The notes: a model not told the origin generated them from the sequence alone. A stretch of DNA of 64,000 nucleotides from an uncultured Clostridia bacterium (GCA_934633695.1 CAKTYT010000001.1:252516-316515), one strand, 5' to 3'. Counted from the first letter of the stretch, positions 53,521 through 63,923 are shown. Made by a program: numbers and translations.

Positions 53521-53985
53521 ATGGCTATTCGTAAAATCTTTACGGAAGACGCAGAGTGCCTGTACAAAGTTTGCAGGCCTGTAGATAAATTTGACTCAAA
53601 GCTACATGCACTGCTTGATGATATGGCTGACACAATGTATCACGCAGAGGGGGCCGGTCTTGCGGCACCCCAGCTTGGAATTCTCCGCAGGATATTCGTC
53701 CTCGATTGCGGCGACGGACTAATTGAAGCAATCAACCCTGAAATTATCTCGACATCGGGGGAGCAGGGCGACTTGGAGGCCTGTTTGTCTTTCCCTGGCA
53801 AAGCAGGCTACGTCGTACGTCCGAACAAAGTTGTCATGCGTGCTTACGACAGGGACGGCAGTCTTGTTGAATACACCGGCGAGGGCTTCACTGCGAGAGC
53901 AATGATTCATGAATACGACCACCTTGATGGTCATGTCTACACTGAAAAAGTCACCGAAGCACCAGAAGGCTTCGACAAGAAGTAA
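53521..53985 (+). CDS. def: Peptide deformylase
   Basis: 154 residues from ATG 53521 (CGGAG upstream; an in-frame ATG at 53404 lies inside the promoter). It removes N-formyl groups from new proteins. Motif 1 GAGLAAPQLG, motif 2 EACLSFPG (EGCLS in most, here EACLS), and motif 3 HEYDHLDG give the metal ligands. It heads the def-fmt-rsmB-rlmN-prpC-prkC-rsgA-rpe operon. Confidence 0.96.
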   Translation: MAIRKIFTEDAECLYKVCRPVDKFDSKLHALLDDMADTMYHAEGAGLAAPQLGILRRIFVLDCGDGLIEAINPEIISTSGEQGDLEACLSFPGKAGYVVRPNKVVMRAYDRDGSLVEYTGEGFTARAMIHEYDHLDGHVYTEKVTEAPEGFDKK

Positions 53986-54017
53986 TCTTTGATTAATTTG
54001 AAAGGAACTCTGCCTCT

Positions 54018-54971
54018 GTGAAAATTGCTTTTCTTGGTACCCCGGCGTTTGCGGTGCCGTCACTCAAGATGCTTATTGACCATGGACATGATATAACTGT
54101 TTTTACCCAACCCGATCGTCCGAAAGATCGCGGGCACGGTATTGCCATGCCTGAAGTTAAGATAGTCGCTCTTGAAAATAGCATTAAAGTGTATCAGTTT
54201 GAGAGGGTTCGTGACGATGAAGGCAGCTCGGTCCTCGAGCAACTTGCTCCGGATCTCATGATTACCGCTGCATTTGGACAGTTACTTTCGAAAAGAAACT
54301 TAGATTCAGCAAAATATGGCTGTATAAACGTTCATGGTAGTTTATTGCCGAAATATCGCGGAGCAGCTCCAATACAATGGGCGATAATAAATGGCGAACG
54401 AATTACCGGGGTAACGACAATGCTGACGGATATAGGCATGGACACAGGGGACATGCTCCTCAAAAGAGAGGTCGAGATCGGAACAAGTGAAACTTATGGC
54501 GAGCTGTACACGAGGTTATCAATTATCGGGGCCGAGCTTTTGGCTGAGACTATTCATAAGCTCACATCAGGTACCCTTACAAGAACGCCGCAGGATAACA
54601 GCACCGCAACAAAATGCTCTATGATAAAACCTGAGCATACGCTCGTCGATTTTTCAAAAACTGCTGAGCAAATTCATAATCTTGTCCGCGGTTTGAATCC
54701 TTCACCCTGTGCTTATGCAATCCTTGGAGAACAGCGCGTCAAACTGTTTGAAACATCCTTGACCGACAGCAGGGAGAAAAATATCTCCGCCGAATACAGC
54801 GACGCACAATTTGGCGAGTGTGTCATTGCATCGCCGAAGCATGGACTATTTGTCAAAACCGGTGACAGATTGATTGAAATTAAGCAGCTTCAATTCCCGG
54901 GTTCAAAAAAAATGGACGCTAAGGCGGCGTTAAATTCGAAAAAACTGAAAGGCATGGTATTTAACCATTGA
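54018..54971 (+). CDS. fmt: Methionyl-tRNA formyltransferase
   Basis: 317 residues. It formylates Met-tRNA for initiation, the partner of def. It starts KIAFLGTPAFAVPSL from GTG 54018, with GAAAGGA upstream, and shows HGSLLPKYRGAAPIQWAI, VTTMLTDIGMDTGDML and the C-terminal OB-like domain. It overlaps rsmB (TTGA). Confidence 0.97.
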   Translation: MKIAFLGTPAFAVPSLKMLIDHGHDITVFTQPDRPKDRGHGIAMPEVKIVALENSIKVYQFERVRDDEGSSVLEQLAPDLMITAAFGQLLSKRNLDSAKYGCINVHGSLLPKYRGAAPIQWAIINGERITGVTTMLTDIGMDTGDMLLKREVEIGTSETYGELYTRLSIIGAELLAETIHKLTSGTLTRTPQDNSTATKCSMIKPEHTLVDFSKTAEQIHNLVRGLNPSPCAYAILGEQRVKLFETSLTDSREKNISAEYSDAQFGECVIASPKHGLFVKTGDRLIEIKQLQFPGSKKMDAKAALNSKKLKGMVFNH

Positions 54972-56299
54972 ATGATCGACGGATAGCATACAACATCTTC
55001 ATTAATGTTGTTGAAAAAGGAGCATACATCAACCTTGCTCTCAAAGAGGGGCTTTATGGTGCAGATTCTTCAACTGCATCTTCGATAACTGCTCTGGTTT
55101 ACACGGCTGTCGAAAATTTAAATTACTGTGATTTCATCATAAAAAATTACGCTAAAGGCAGACTTCATAAACAGATAAGGAATATTTTGAGACTCGGTAT
55201 TGCAGAACTTTTGTTCATGCACACTCCTGTATATGCAGTTTGCAATGAGAGTGTTGAATTGACAAAAAAAATCGGGAAGACTTCCTTGTCCGGTTTTGTC
55301 AATGGAGTCCTTCGTAAAGTTGACCGTGATAGGGAAAATCTTCCTGCTCTTCCCGGCGAGCCGAGAGAATATTTAAATATAAAGTATGGCCTGCCGTTAT
55401 TTCTTGCTGACGAATATCTTGCTGAGTACGGGCTTGAATTTACAGAAAGCATGCTCTGTTCCCATCACAAATTTATGACAATCCGGACTCAATACCCGTT
55501 TTCAACCGATAGTTTTCTCTCTGCGGACTTTGAAAAAATGGATCCTATTTTTGTCGGCAAAACTATGGCTGTCGGTAAAATCGTTTCGGACGCAGTCAAG
55601 ATCGACACAGGATTTGATGTACGCAAGTCAAAACTATTTAACGAGGGACACATTACCGTGCAAGGCGAAAGTGCCATGTTAGTATGCAAAATTTGCGGCG
55701 TTGCACCTGGAATGAAAGTACTCGATGCCTGTTCAGCACCGGGAGGCAAATCGGCATATCTCTCATCGCTGATGAAGGGTAACGGAGAAATTGTCGCTTG
55801 TGATGTCCATGATACTCGTATTGAATTAACTCGAGCGACCCTTGAAAGGCTGCATGTGCACAATGCAAAATGTATTCCCATGGATGCCGCTGAATACTGT
55901 GAACAGTTTGCCGATGCATTTGACGTTGTCTTAGTTGATGCACCGTGTTCGGGCTTCGGTGTAAGTTCAAAGCCTGATACATTCATCAACAGGAGCAGCG
56001 ATTCGATTAATGAAATTGCGGCACTGCAATACAGAATTATTAGTAATTGCAGCAAATATGTGAAGCCCGGAGGCACTTTAGTCTATTCGACGTGCACCAT
56101 TTCCAAAAGAGAAAATGAATGTGTCGTCAAAAAATTTTGTGAACAGCATAAAGAATACGAGATGTATCCTTTCACTGATGCTTTACCTGCGTACCTCCGT
56201 GAACGTGCTGAGAACGGAATGCTTCAGCTTTTTCCAAATACAGACGGAGCTGACGGATTCTTTATCGCAAGGTTTAAACGTAATAAACAGGAAGAATAA
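54968..56299 (+). CDS. rsmB: 16S rRNA (cytosine-967-C5)-methyltransferase RsmB
   Basis: 443 residues starting at TTG 54968. An N-terminal NusB-like domain (NIFINVVEKGAYINLAL) precedes the SAM methyltransferase: SAPGGKSAYLSSLM, DVHDTRIELTRATLERLHV, DAPCSGFGV and catalytic Cys in STCTISKREN. It modifies the 30S head. The gene is translationally coupled to fmt. Confidence 0.95.
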   Translation: MNDRRIAYNIFINVVEKGAYINLALKEGLYGADSSTASSITALVYTAVENLNYCDFIIKNYAKGRLHKQIRNILRLGIAELLFMHTPVYAVCNESVELTKKIGKTSLSGFVNGVLRKVDRDRENLPALPGEPREYLNIKYGLPLFLADEYLAEYGLEFTESMLCSHHKFMTIRTQYPFSTDSFLSADFEKMDPIFVGKTMAVGKIVSDAVKIDTGFDVRKSKLFNEGHITVQGESAMLVCKICGVAPGMKVLDACSAPGGKSAYLSSLMKGNGEIVACDVHDTRIELTRATLERLHVHNAKCIPMDAAEYCEQFADAFDVVLVDAPCSGFGVSSKPDTFINRSSDSINEIAALQYRIISNCSKYVKPGGTLVYSTCTISKRENECVVKKFCEQHKEYEMYPFTDALPAYLRERAENGMLQLFPNTDGADGFFIARFKRNKQEE

Positions 56300-56304
56300 T
56301 TAGC

Positions 56305-57375
56305 ATGGAACTTTCCTCAATGACAATTGATGAATTGCAGGTCCTTCTTGCAAACATGAACGAGCCAAAATTTCGCTCAAAGCAAATAATGCAATGGCTC
56401 TCAAGAGGTGTTTCTCCGGAGGCAATGTTAAACATCCCCAAATCACTGCGCGAAAAGCTTAACAACATTCCATTTGGTGGTGCGAAAATAATCGATGTTC
56501 GCCATTCCCGACGTGATGAAACCGCGAAAATGCTCTACAAGCTGGAAGATGGCAATATCGTTGAAGGCGTCCTAATGAAATATTCCTACGGTAACACTCT
56601 GTGTATATCAACGCAGGCAGGATGCCGGATGGGTTGTGCCTTCTGTGCATCGACGCTGAACGGTCGTGTCCGGAACCTGACAGCAGGGGAGATGCTGTCA
56701 GAAGTTACGACTGTTGAAAAGCTTTTCCCGCCGGATGATGAAAAGAAACGAACCGTCACGAATATCGTAATGATGGGCTGTGGCGAACCGCTTGACAATT
56801 ACGATAATACACTGCGGTTTTTAAAACGTGCAACGGCCGCTGACGGACTTGGAATAAGTCCAAGAAATATTTCACTTTCGACCTGCGGTCTTGTTCCTGA
56901 AATTTACCGTTTTACTGATGAAGCACCGCACGTCACCCTCTGTATTTCGCTTCATGCACCCAATGATGAAATTCGAGATAAGCTAATGCCGATTAACCAC
57001 AGATATAAGCTTCACGAATTAATTCCGGCAGCAAAACACTATGCAGATGTTACTGGCAGAAGGATTATTTTTGAATACGCTCTTGTTGAAGGTGTAAATT
57101 CATCAGAAGCATGTGCGAAAGAGCTTGCCGGGCTTCTCAAAGGCATTAACTGTCACTGCAACCTTATTCCACTGAATTCTGTTAAAGAGCGAAATCTCAA
57201 TGGCGTAACAAGGAAGTATGCTTATAAGTTTGCAGAATGGCTTGAAGGCATGCATATTTCCGCAACAGTCCGACGTGAGCTTGGCACTGATATCGACGGA
57301 GCATGCGGTCAGCTCAGAAACAAATATTCCATGACAAAGGAGATGAACGCCGATGAAGTATGCCTATCGAACTGA
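56305..57375 (+). CDS. rlmN: Dual-specificity rRNA/tRNA A2503/A37 C2-methyltransferase RlmN
   Basis: 356 residues. Radical-SAM enzyme with cluster motif AGCRMGCAFCASTLNG (CxxxCxxC at about 111-118) and catalytic Cys in GTDIDGACGQLR near the end. It starts at ATG 56305 with AGGAAG upstream. The 3' end overlaps prpC by 23 bases. Confidence 0.96.
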   Translation: MELSSMTIDELQVLLANMNEPKFRSKQIMQWLSRGVSPEAMLNIPKSLREKLNNIPFGGAKIIDVRHSRRDETAKMLYKLEDGNIVEGVLMKYSYGNTLCISTQAGCRMGCAFCASTLNGRVRNLTAGEMLSEVTTVEKLFPPDDEKKRTVTNIVMMGCGEPLDNYDNTLRFLKRATAADGLGISPRNISLSTCGLVPEIYRFTDEAPHVTLCISLHAPNDEIRDKLMPINHRYKLHELIPAAKHYADVTGRRIIFEYALVEGVNSSEACAKELAGLLKGINCHCNLIPLNSVKERNLNGVTRKYAYKFAEWLEGMHISATVRRELGTDIDGACGQLRNKYSMTKEMNADEVCLSN

Positions 57376-58099
57376 AATAGGAATCCGTGAGTCAAATCAG
57401 GACAGCCTGTTCGTTCCGGGTAAAGAGTTTGAAGGACCAGGCATATACACTCCAATCATTATCGTTGCCGATGGCATGGGCGGACACCGTGCGGGCAATA
57501 TTGCGAGTCTTTTAGCCGTTAATTCGATTCAAAGCTATATTGAACTTCATGACGAAGAAAATAAACGTGAACTTTTGCAGCACGCTATCAATTACGCAAA
57601 TAAAGAGGTCTTTATTGCATCAAAAGAAGATGTTGATTGTTTTGGAATGGGCACAACGGCGGTCATGGCATATGTTGAAGATAATTTCTTCAGTTTTGCC
57701 AATGTCGGCGACAGCAGACTTTACCTAATGAGCAACGGCGAGCTGCGGCAGCTGTCACGTGACCATTCCTTCGTTGAAGAACTGTTCGAACAGGGTGTTA
57801 TTACTCGAGAACAAGCGGATGTCCACCCCCAGCGACATATTCTGACGCGTGCAATCGGTGTTGCACAGTATGTTAAGGCAGACACCGCTATGCGTTCATG
57901 GCAGACTGGGGATTTGATTATGCTTTGCAGTGATGGACTCCATGGCAGCGTCTCACTTACCGAGATGAGTGAAATCTTAAAAAAAGCTCAAGATCTTACT
58001 GATGCTTGCGATAAACTTGTTGGAGCTGCACTTGCAAACGGTTCGCGCGACAATATCACTGTCGTTCTTGCTGAAAATGACGGAGGTATCGCCGAATGA
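57353..58099 (+). CDS. prpC: PP2C-type Ser/Thr phosphatase PrpC (Stp)
   Basis: 248 residues. Dephosphorylates substrates of the adjacent PASTA kinase. Metal-binding motifs RESNQDSLF, VADGMGGHRAGNIAS, CSDGLHG and SRDNITVVLAENDG. ATG 57353 lies within rlmN and the gene ends in an ATGA overlap with prkC. Confidence 0.96.
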   Translation: MKYAYRTEIGIRESNQDSLFVPGKEFEGPGIYTPIIIVADGMGGHRAGNIASLLAVNSIQSYIELHDEENKRELLQHAINYANKEVFIASKEDVDCFGMGTTAVMAYVEDNFFSFANVGDSRLYLMSNGELRQLSRDHSFVEELFEQGVITREQADVHPQRHILTRAIGVAQYVKADTAMRSWQTGDLIMLCSDGLHGSVSLTEMSEILKKAQDLTDACDKLVGAALANGSRDNITVVLAENDGGIAE

Positions 58100-59949
58100 A
58101 TATTGGAACTATAGTGGATGAACGCTACAGGATTGACGAGGAACTCGGAACCGGCGGTATGGCTACTGTCTACAAAGCCTTTGATACTGTTGATAAGAAA
58201 TTTGTCGCATTAAAAGTGATAAAAAAGGAATTCTGCGTCAAACCAAACTATGTTCGAAGGTTCGAGCATGAAGCAACCGCAGTACTGAATCTTCATAATA
58301 AAAACATTGCGGAAGCGTATGCTTTCGGTAATTATGAAGGACAAAGTTATATTATTCTTGAATACGTCCATGGCAGCACGCTTAAAGATTCAATACGCGA
58401 ACATGGTGCCGTCAGTCCGAAGGTTGCTGTAAAAATTGCATGCAGCATACTCGATGCACTTGAATGTGCTCATAACGCAGGCTACATACACCGCGATGTC
58501 AAGCCGCAAAATGTTCTGATTTCAGAAGATAAAACAGTTAAATTGACGGACTTTGGTATTGTAAAGGATGCTGAATCTTCAACTCGTACCTATGACGGTC
58601 AGGATATTGTCGGCTCTGTTCATTACATCTCGCCTGAACAAGCAAAGGGAGAACTTGTAAGCAATAAATCCGATTTGTATTCGGTTGGAATAATCCTTTA
58701 TGAAATGCTCATCGGGGAACCTCCGTTTGACGGAGACAATGCTGTTCAGATTGCCTTAAGGCATGTAAATGAACGAATTGCTCCGCCAATGGAGCTAAAC
58801 CCTGCAATACCGCCTGCTTTAAGCGATGTGATAGTTAAATCAACGGCGAAATCTCCAGAGGACAGATATGCTTCCGCTGCTGAAATGAAACAGGCTCTTA
58901 TTCGCACCCTGTCGCACCCAAACAAACGAATAAAATCCGTAGAAACTATTTACGTCGAGAATAAAGACCATGGAGACGGCAAAGCACGCGTTTGGCATAT
59001 CATACTTCCTGTTACAATTGCGGTTGCAGTGGTAGTAGGAATAATCATCCTGTGGTATTTTCTTATGTTTAAAGAGGCCAACAATGAAAAAATGACAACC
59101 GTCCCAAATCTTCTCGGCAAAACAGAAAAGAACGCAATGGAACTGGCAAAAAACCGTGAATTTGAACTTGTAATTATGGGTTCGACACCTTCAGACGAAT
59201 ACCCGGCAGGACAAGTATGCTGGCAATCCATTCCGGCGGGGACAAATAAAGAAAAAAATACAGTCATAAACGTAAAAATCAGCTCCGGCAGTGAGACTTT
59301 TGAGATGATAAATATTCTTGGAATGACGATAGAAGGGGCAAATAGAGAACTGGCAAAAATCGGAATGTATATCGAATCGGTCACCTATTCTCAAAGTGAT
59401 GCTGAACCTGGTACAATCATCAGACAATCTATCGAAGTTGGAAATGAGGCAATCGAGGGCGATGGAATTGCGGTTGAAGTCAGTGGGATATATGGTGTCA
59501 CACCCCTTGCAATGCCAAACCTTTCGGAGGCAGGAACCCTTAAGGACGCATTTAATCTGATGAAATTGTACGAGCTCACAAATTACAGGATTATCTACGT
59601 TGATAAACCACTTGGATCGACTGTTGGAGCCGTGGTTTCTCAGACTCCGGCTGCGAAATCTCAAGTTGTTCCGTCGCAGACATATGTTGAGCTCTATGTC
59701 TACTGCGATTTCACAGATGCACCGACGGCTGAATTTAAAAACATATTGGTGCTGAAGGAGAACAAGACGCATATCACTGTTGCTCTTGAATCGGAACTCG
59801 GTGAAGTTGTCTTGTATCAAACCATTCTTAATTCGGGAGAAAACACACTCGAATTCACAGCGTCGTATATCGAGGCAGGTGAATATACCTGCGTAATTTA
59901 TGCTAACGATACTGAAATTATTCGATTCAACAAAGTTTTTTCAAAATAG
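58096..59949 (+). CDS. prkC: PASTA-domain Ser/Thr kinase PrkC (Stk)
   Basis: 617 residues. Kinase domain about 10-275 (GTGGMATVYKAFD P-loop, ALKVIKKEF, HRDVKPQNVL, DFGIVKD), juxtamembrane linker, one transmembrane helix at about 298-325 (IILPVTIAVAVVVGIIILWY), then about three PASTA repeats (starting near residues 334, 400 and 475), and a C-terminal ~65-residue beta domain. The receptor senses muropeptides or wall intermediates and controls growth and germination. It is coupled to prpC and lies in front of rsgA. Confidence 0.96.
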   Translation: MNIGTIVDERYRIDEELGTGGMATVYKAFDTVDKKFVALKVIKKEFCVKPNYVRRFEHEATAVLNLHNKNIAEAYAFGNYEGQSYIILEYVHGSTLKDSIREHGAVSPKVAVKIACSILDALECAHNAGYIHRDVKPQNVLISEDKTVKLTDFGIVKDAESSTRTYDGQDIVGSVHYISPEQAKGELVSNKSDLYSVGIILYEMLIGEPPFDGDNAVQIALRHVNERIAPPMELNPAIPPALSDVIVKSTAKSPEDRYASAAEMKQALIRTLSHPNKRIKSVETIYVENKDHGDGKARVWHIILPVTIAVAVVVGIIILWYFLMFKEANNEKMTTVPNLLGKTEKNAMELAKNREFELVIMGSTPSDEYPAGQVCWQSIPAGTNKEKNTVINVKISSGSETFEMINILGMTIEGANRELAKIGMYIESVTYSQSDAEPGTIIRQSIEVGNEAIEGDGIAVEVSGIYGVTPLAMPNLSEAGTLKDAFNLMKLYELTNYRIIYVDKPLGSTVGAVVSQTPAAKSQVVPSQTYVELYVYCDFTDAPTAEFKNILVLKENKTHITVALESELGEVVLYQTILNSGENTLEFTASYIEAGEYTCVIYANDTEIIRFNKVFSK

Positions 59950-59958
59950 GAGGCACGG

Positions 59959-60855
59959 TTGGAAAATCAAAATCTAACAGGCGTGATCGTTAAAGGCGTC
60001 GGTGGATTCTATACGGTTTTGTCAGGAAAACGGAGCTATGTTTGCAAAGCACGAGGCCTTTTCAGAAAACAGAGCAAGACCCCTATAGTTGGCGACCGCG
60101 TTGAGTTTGCATTAAATGCAAACGACTCAAACGGGTATCTCCTTAAAATACTCGAACGCAAAAACGAACTTGTCCGTCCTGCCGTTGCAAACATAGACAT
60201 GCTGCTGATAGTTGTTTCAGCAACAAAACCGGCTGCTGACCTTTTATTGGTTGATAAGCTTTTGCTTTGCTGCGAAAAATTGTGTATCACGCCATGCATA
60301 GTTATAAACAAATGTGATGAGGCGAGTGATGTGGAAATCAATTCCATCTACAATGAATACAAACTGACAGGGTATCCGATTCATTGTGTCTCTGCAAAAT
60401 CCGGGCTGGGACTTGACACGCTCCGCAGTGAAGTTTGTGGTGCTGTCGTTTGTTTTGCAGGCCAATCGGCAGTCGGAAAGTCATCGCTGCTCAATGCTCT
60501 TTTCCCGGGATTAGAACTTCAAGTCGGTGAACTTTCTCGGAAAACAGAGCGGGGAAGGCACACGACACGACATGCGGAGCTAATTCCGACAAGCGGAGGT
60601 GGAGCAGTGCTTGATACTCCCGGTTTCAGTCTTATTGAAAGTATCAACTGTGAACCGGAAGAAATAAAAAATCTCTATCCTGAACTTCGGCGTCATGAAT
60701 TTGAATGCAGGTTTTCAGGCTGTCTGCACGTGACAGAGCCGGGCTGTGTCGTTAAGCACGATATTCTCGGCAAGGATTTCAATAACAACAGATATTTAAG
60801 ATACGTTCGTTTGGTAAACGAAGCAATTGAACTCAGGAGGCATAAATATGACTAA
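59959..60855 (+). CDS. rsgA: Ribosome small-subunit-dependent GTPase RsgA (YloQ)
   Basis: 298 residues from TTG 59959 (AGGAGG upstream). A circularly permuted GTPase: NKCD (about 115), AGQSAVGKSSLLNALF (about 171) and DTPGF, then a C-terminal zinc site (FECRFSGCLHVTEPGC). It helps mature the 30S subunit. Commonly encoded behind prkC. Confidence 0.96.
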   Translation: MENQNLTGVIVKGVGGFYTVLSGKRSYVCKARGLFRKQSKTPIVGDRVEFALNANDSNGYLLKILERKNELVRPAVANIDMLLIVVSATKPAADLLLVDKLLLCCEKLCITPCIVINKCDEASDVEINSIYNEYKLTGYPIHCVSAKSGLGLDTLRSEVCGAVVCFAGQSAVGKSSLLNALFPGLELQVGELSRKTERGRHTTRHAELIPTSGGGAVLDTPGFSLIESINCEPEEIKNLYPELRRHEFECRFSGCLHVTEPGCVVKHDILGKDFNNNRYLRYVRLVNEAIELRRHKYD

Positions 60856-61495
60856 AATAGCACCGTCAATTCTCTCGGCTGATTTTGGAGAACTTGGTAA
60901 AGTCGTCGAAAATCTTAAATCATGGGGGGCAGATTATGTTCACCTTGATGTTATGGATGGGGCATTTGTGCCGAATATAACGTTCGGAGCACCTATGTGC
61001 AAAGCATTAAGACAACATTCAGATCTGGTCTTTGATGCACATCTGATGGTTGATAACCCCTCGAAGTGGATCCAGGCATTTAAAGATGCGGGGGCTGACA
61101 TAGTTACAATTCATGTTGAAGCGGATAACCATGCCCACAGAACTCTTCAACTCATTCGTTCGCTAGGAATGAAAGCAGGAATTGCTCTCAACCCTGCTAC
61201 ATCTCCGTCAAGCATTGAATACCTTCTCGAAAGCTGCGATATGATACTTGTTATGACAGTTAATCCCGGCTTTGGAGGGCAGAAATTCATTAAGGAAGCC
61301 GCAAAGAAGATTGCTGTAATAAGAAAAATGCTGGATGACCGCGGTCTATTTAACGTTGATATAGAAGTTGATGGCGGTGTGAATCCTGAAACGGCGAAGC
61401 TCTGTCGTGATAACGGCGCGAATGTTCTCGTTGCAGGAAACAGTGTCTTTTCAGCAGAAGACCCTGCAAAGATGATCTGCGAGCTGAGGGGGTAA
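60848..61495 (+). CDS. rpe: Ribulose-phosphate 3-epimerase
   Basis: 215 residues from ATG 60848 (CAGGAGG upstream; ATG 60827 lies before that site). TIM-barrel enzyme of the pentose phosphate pathway: APSILSADFGELG, HLDVMDGAFVPNITFG, VMTVNPGFGGQKFI and EVDGGVNPETA. It overlaps rsgA by eight bases. Confidence 0.96.
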   Translation: MTKIAPSILSADFGELGKVVENLKSWGADYVHLDVMDGAFVPNITFGAPMCKALRQHSDLVFDAHLMVDNPSKWIQAFKDAGADIVTIHVEADNHAHRTLQLIRSLGMKAGIALNPATSPSSIEYLLESCDMILVMTVNPGFGGQKFIKEAAKKIAVIRKMLDDRGLFNVDIEVDGGVNPETAKLCRDNGANVLVAGNSVFSAEDPAKMICELRG

Positions 61496-61496
61496 A

Positions 61497-63917
61497 ATGG
61501 CAAGACGCACTCCACCGCCCGAAGCGGCACATGAAAAACAAATATTTATCAAGAGCATGGATGATGTTATGCATCAATCCATGCTCCCTTATGCAGAGCA
61601 TGTTATACTCGAAAGAGCTTTGCCTAGAGTTGAGGACGGATTGAAGCCGGTTCAACGCCGCATTCTCTATACGATGATGGAGCTGTCGCTTACTCCCGAT
61701 AAGCCTCACAGAAAATCTGCCCGTATCGTTGGTGACTGTCTTGGTAAGTATCATCCTCACGGCGACAGCTCGGTCTATGATGCAATGGTGCGTATGGCTC
61801 AGGATTTCAACATGCGTCTGCCTCTAATTGACGGTCACGGCAACTTCGGAAGCATGGACGGCGACTCCGCCGCTGCGATGCGATACACTGAGGCAAGAAT
61901 GACGCCTGCTGCAATGCAGTTGCTCAGGGATATTGACAAAGACACTGTAAAATTCAGTTTAAATTTTGACGACACCCTAAAAGAACCTGACCTTATTCCG
62001 GGCAGGTTTCCAAACCTGCTTATAAACGGTTCAAACGGCATTGCCGTCGGCCTTACAACCTCGATTCCTCCGCACAACCCGACAGAAGCAATAAATGCAG
62101 TCATTGCAAAAATAAAAAAACCGGATATAAGTCTTGATGAGCTGATGGAAATTTTGCCGTGCCCGGATTTTCCAACAGGCGGATATCTTCTCAACTCACC
62201 AGAGATACGCTCGGGCTACGAAACCGGCAGAGGAAAACTCATTAATCGAGCAAAGACTCATTTCGAGACGCTAAAAAACGGGAAAACAAATATCGTTATT
62301 ACCGAATTCCCGTATCAAGTAAATAAGGCAGCAGCACTCGAAAAAATCCTGTCTCTTACTCAACAGAAAAAGACCCTGTTTAGTGGTATAAGTGATATAA
62401 GAGATGAATCTGACAGATCCGGCATTCGTGCGGTAATTGAAATAAAAAAAGATTTTGATGCTCAAAAAGTATTGAATTCGCTTTTCAAATATTCAGACCT
62501 TCAGAAAACCGTGAGCGTTATAATGGTTGCAATTGCGGACGGCAAACCAAAAATGCTCAGTTTGATCGAACTCATCGACTACTATATAAAACACCAGGAA
62601 ACAGTCGTTTCTAGACGCTGCAAGTGTGAGCTTGAACAGTTGGAAAAGCGTGCTCACGTTTTGCAGGGTCTGATGATCGCATTGCTGAACATTGATGAAG
62701 TCATCGCCCTTATCCGTGCTTCAAAGTCACCTAAGGTTGCGAAACAGGGGTTGATTGAGCGGTTTGAGCTTACTGCTATGCAGGCTGATGCCATTCTGGA
62801 TCTGCGGTTGCAGAGACTGACGAACCTTGAACAGCTTGAGATCGAAAAAGAGTTTAATAATGCAGAAAAACGGATAAAGCAGTTAAATGCGATTCTTTCA
62901 TCCAAGTCAAAACTCGATGATTTAATTATTGATGAGCTTGAGGAAGTTCGCTCACTGTTTGATAACAAACGTAGGACGGTCCTGATTGATGCCGAAACGT
63001 TCGTTGAAGCTGACCTTGATGAAATTCCTGTTGCTGAGCCTGCGACTGTCTTCATTATGCGTGACAATAAGCTTAGAAGAATGAATCCCAAGCACGCCAC
63101 GACCGAATTCATTGCCCAGGAACAACCTGAATACGTGTTCAATACCGACAGCAATGGGATTATCAAATTATTTACCAACCTTGGTTTCTGTCTTACGATG
63201 TCCGTTGCCGACATTCCGGAATCAAAGCCATCTGCAAAACCTACCAACCTTGCTTCGATCATCCAGCTTGAAAAAGGAGAGGCTGTTCTTTCCGCTTTCT
63301 GTCGGGACTTTTCATGCGGGAAACTCTTCTTCTATACGAAAAACGGTCTCGTAAAATGCACTGAAGCGACAGATTATACTACAAAGACAAAACGAATTGC
63401 CGCAATAAACATCAAAGGCGATGACGGGCTGCTCAATATTGAATTCATTGATACATCGGCGGACGATATTCTCCTCATAACAAAAAATGCAATGAGCATA
63501 CGTTTTAAAGATGATACCATACCCGTGACGGGTCGAGCCAGCTCAGGCGTTAAAGGAATCAAGCTCGACGATGGAGATGAAGTTGTCTTCGCACTGCACG
63601 TAGGTGATGAGGGCGAAATATTGACTGTGACTGACCGTGGATATATGAAACGTAGTTTTGCGTTTGACCATGATGAGCAGGGACGCAACGGAAAGGGATT
63701 GCAATGCTTTGGCTTAAAAAAGAACGGATCAAATGGGACAAGAATTGCCTGTGCAATGCACATCAAGGAGCCGATTGATCTCTTGGCCGTTCAGGTTCAT
63801 GGTGAAGAAACCCCGTTCAATTCTGAAGAAGTTCGAATTGAGCCTCGTGCGGGGCGTGGCCAGCCGATGGTCATGGTGCTCATGGATAATACCGTTTCCA
63901 AAGTTACAAAAAAATAA
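61497..63917 (+). CDS. parC: Topoisomerase IV subunit A (ParC) / GyrA-type
   Basis: 806 residues. It is a type IIA topoisomerase A subunit: LPRVEDGLKPVQRRILYTM, HPHGDSSVYDA, and catalytic Tyr in AAAMRYTEARMTPAAM. C-terminal beta-pinwheel repeats follow. The segment EQGRNGKGLQCFGL is like a GyrA box, but the canonical GyrA-box sequence QRRGGRG is not seen, so ParC is the better call. The partner B subunit is not in this window. It lies one base after rpe, outside the normal neighbourhood of gyrAB. Confidence 0.82.
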   Translation: MARRTPPPEAAHEKQIFIKSMDDVMHQSMLPYAEHVILERALPRVEDGLKPVQRRILYTMMELSLTPDKPHRKSARIVGDCLGKYHPHGDSSVYDAMVRMAQDFNMRLPLIDGHGNFGSMDGDSAAAMRYTEARMTPAAMQLLRDIDKDTVKFSLNFDDTLKEPDLIPGRFPNLLINGSNGIAVGLTTSIPPHNPTEAINAVIAKIKKPDISLDELMEILPCPDFPTGGYLLNSPEIRSGYETGRGKLINRAKTHFETLKNGKTNIVITEFPYQVNKAAALEKILSLTQQKKTLFSGISDIRDESDRSGIRAVIEIKKDFDAQKVLNSLFKYSDLQKTVSVIMVAIADGKPKMLSLIELIDYYIKHQETVVSRRCKCELEQLEKRAHVLQGLMIALLNIDEVIALIRASKSPKVAKQGLIERFELTAMQADAILDLRLQRLTNLEQLEIEKEFNNAEKRIKQLNAILSSKSKLDDLIIDELEEVRSLFDNKRRTVLIDAETFVEADLDEIPVAEPATVFIMRDNKLRRMNPKHATTEFIAQEQPEYVFNTDSNGIIKLFTNLGFCLTMSVADIPESKPSAKPTNLASIIQLEKGEAVLSAFCRDFSCGKLFFYTKNGLVKCTEATDYTTKTKRIAAINIKGDDGLLNIEFIDTSADDILLITKNAMSIRFKDDTIPVTGRASSGVKGIKLDDGDEVVFALHVGDEGEILTVTDRGYMKRSFAFDHDEQGRNGKGLQCFGLKKNGSNGTRIACAMHIKEPIDLLAVQVHGEETPFNSEEVRIEPRAGRGQPMVMVLMDNTVSKVTKK

Positions 63918-63923
63918 CGGTAG

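Noticed and set aside
61497..63917. Naming the topoisomerase gene gyrA
   Set aside because: The GyrA box QRRGGRG is not seen and the gene is not next to gyrB. A weaker GyrA-box-like GRNGKG exists, so the distinction is not certain.
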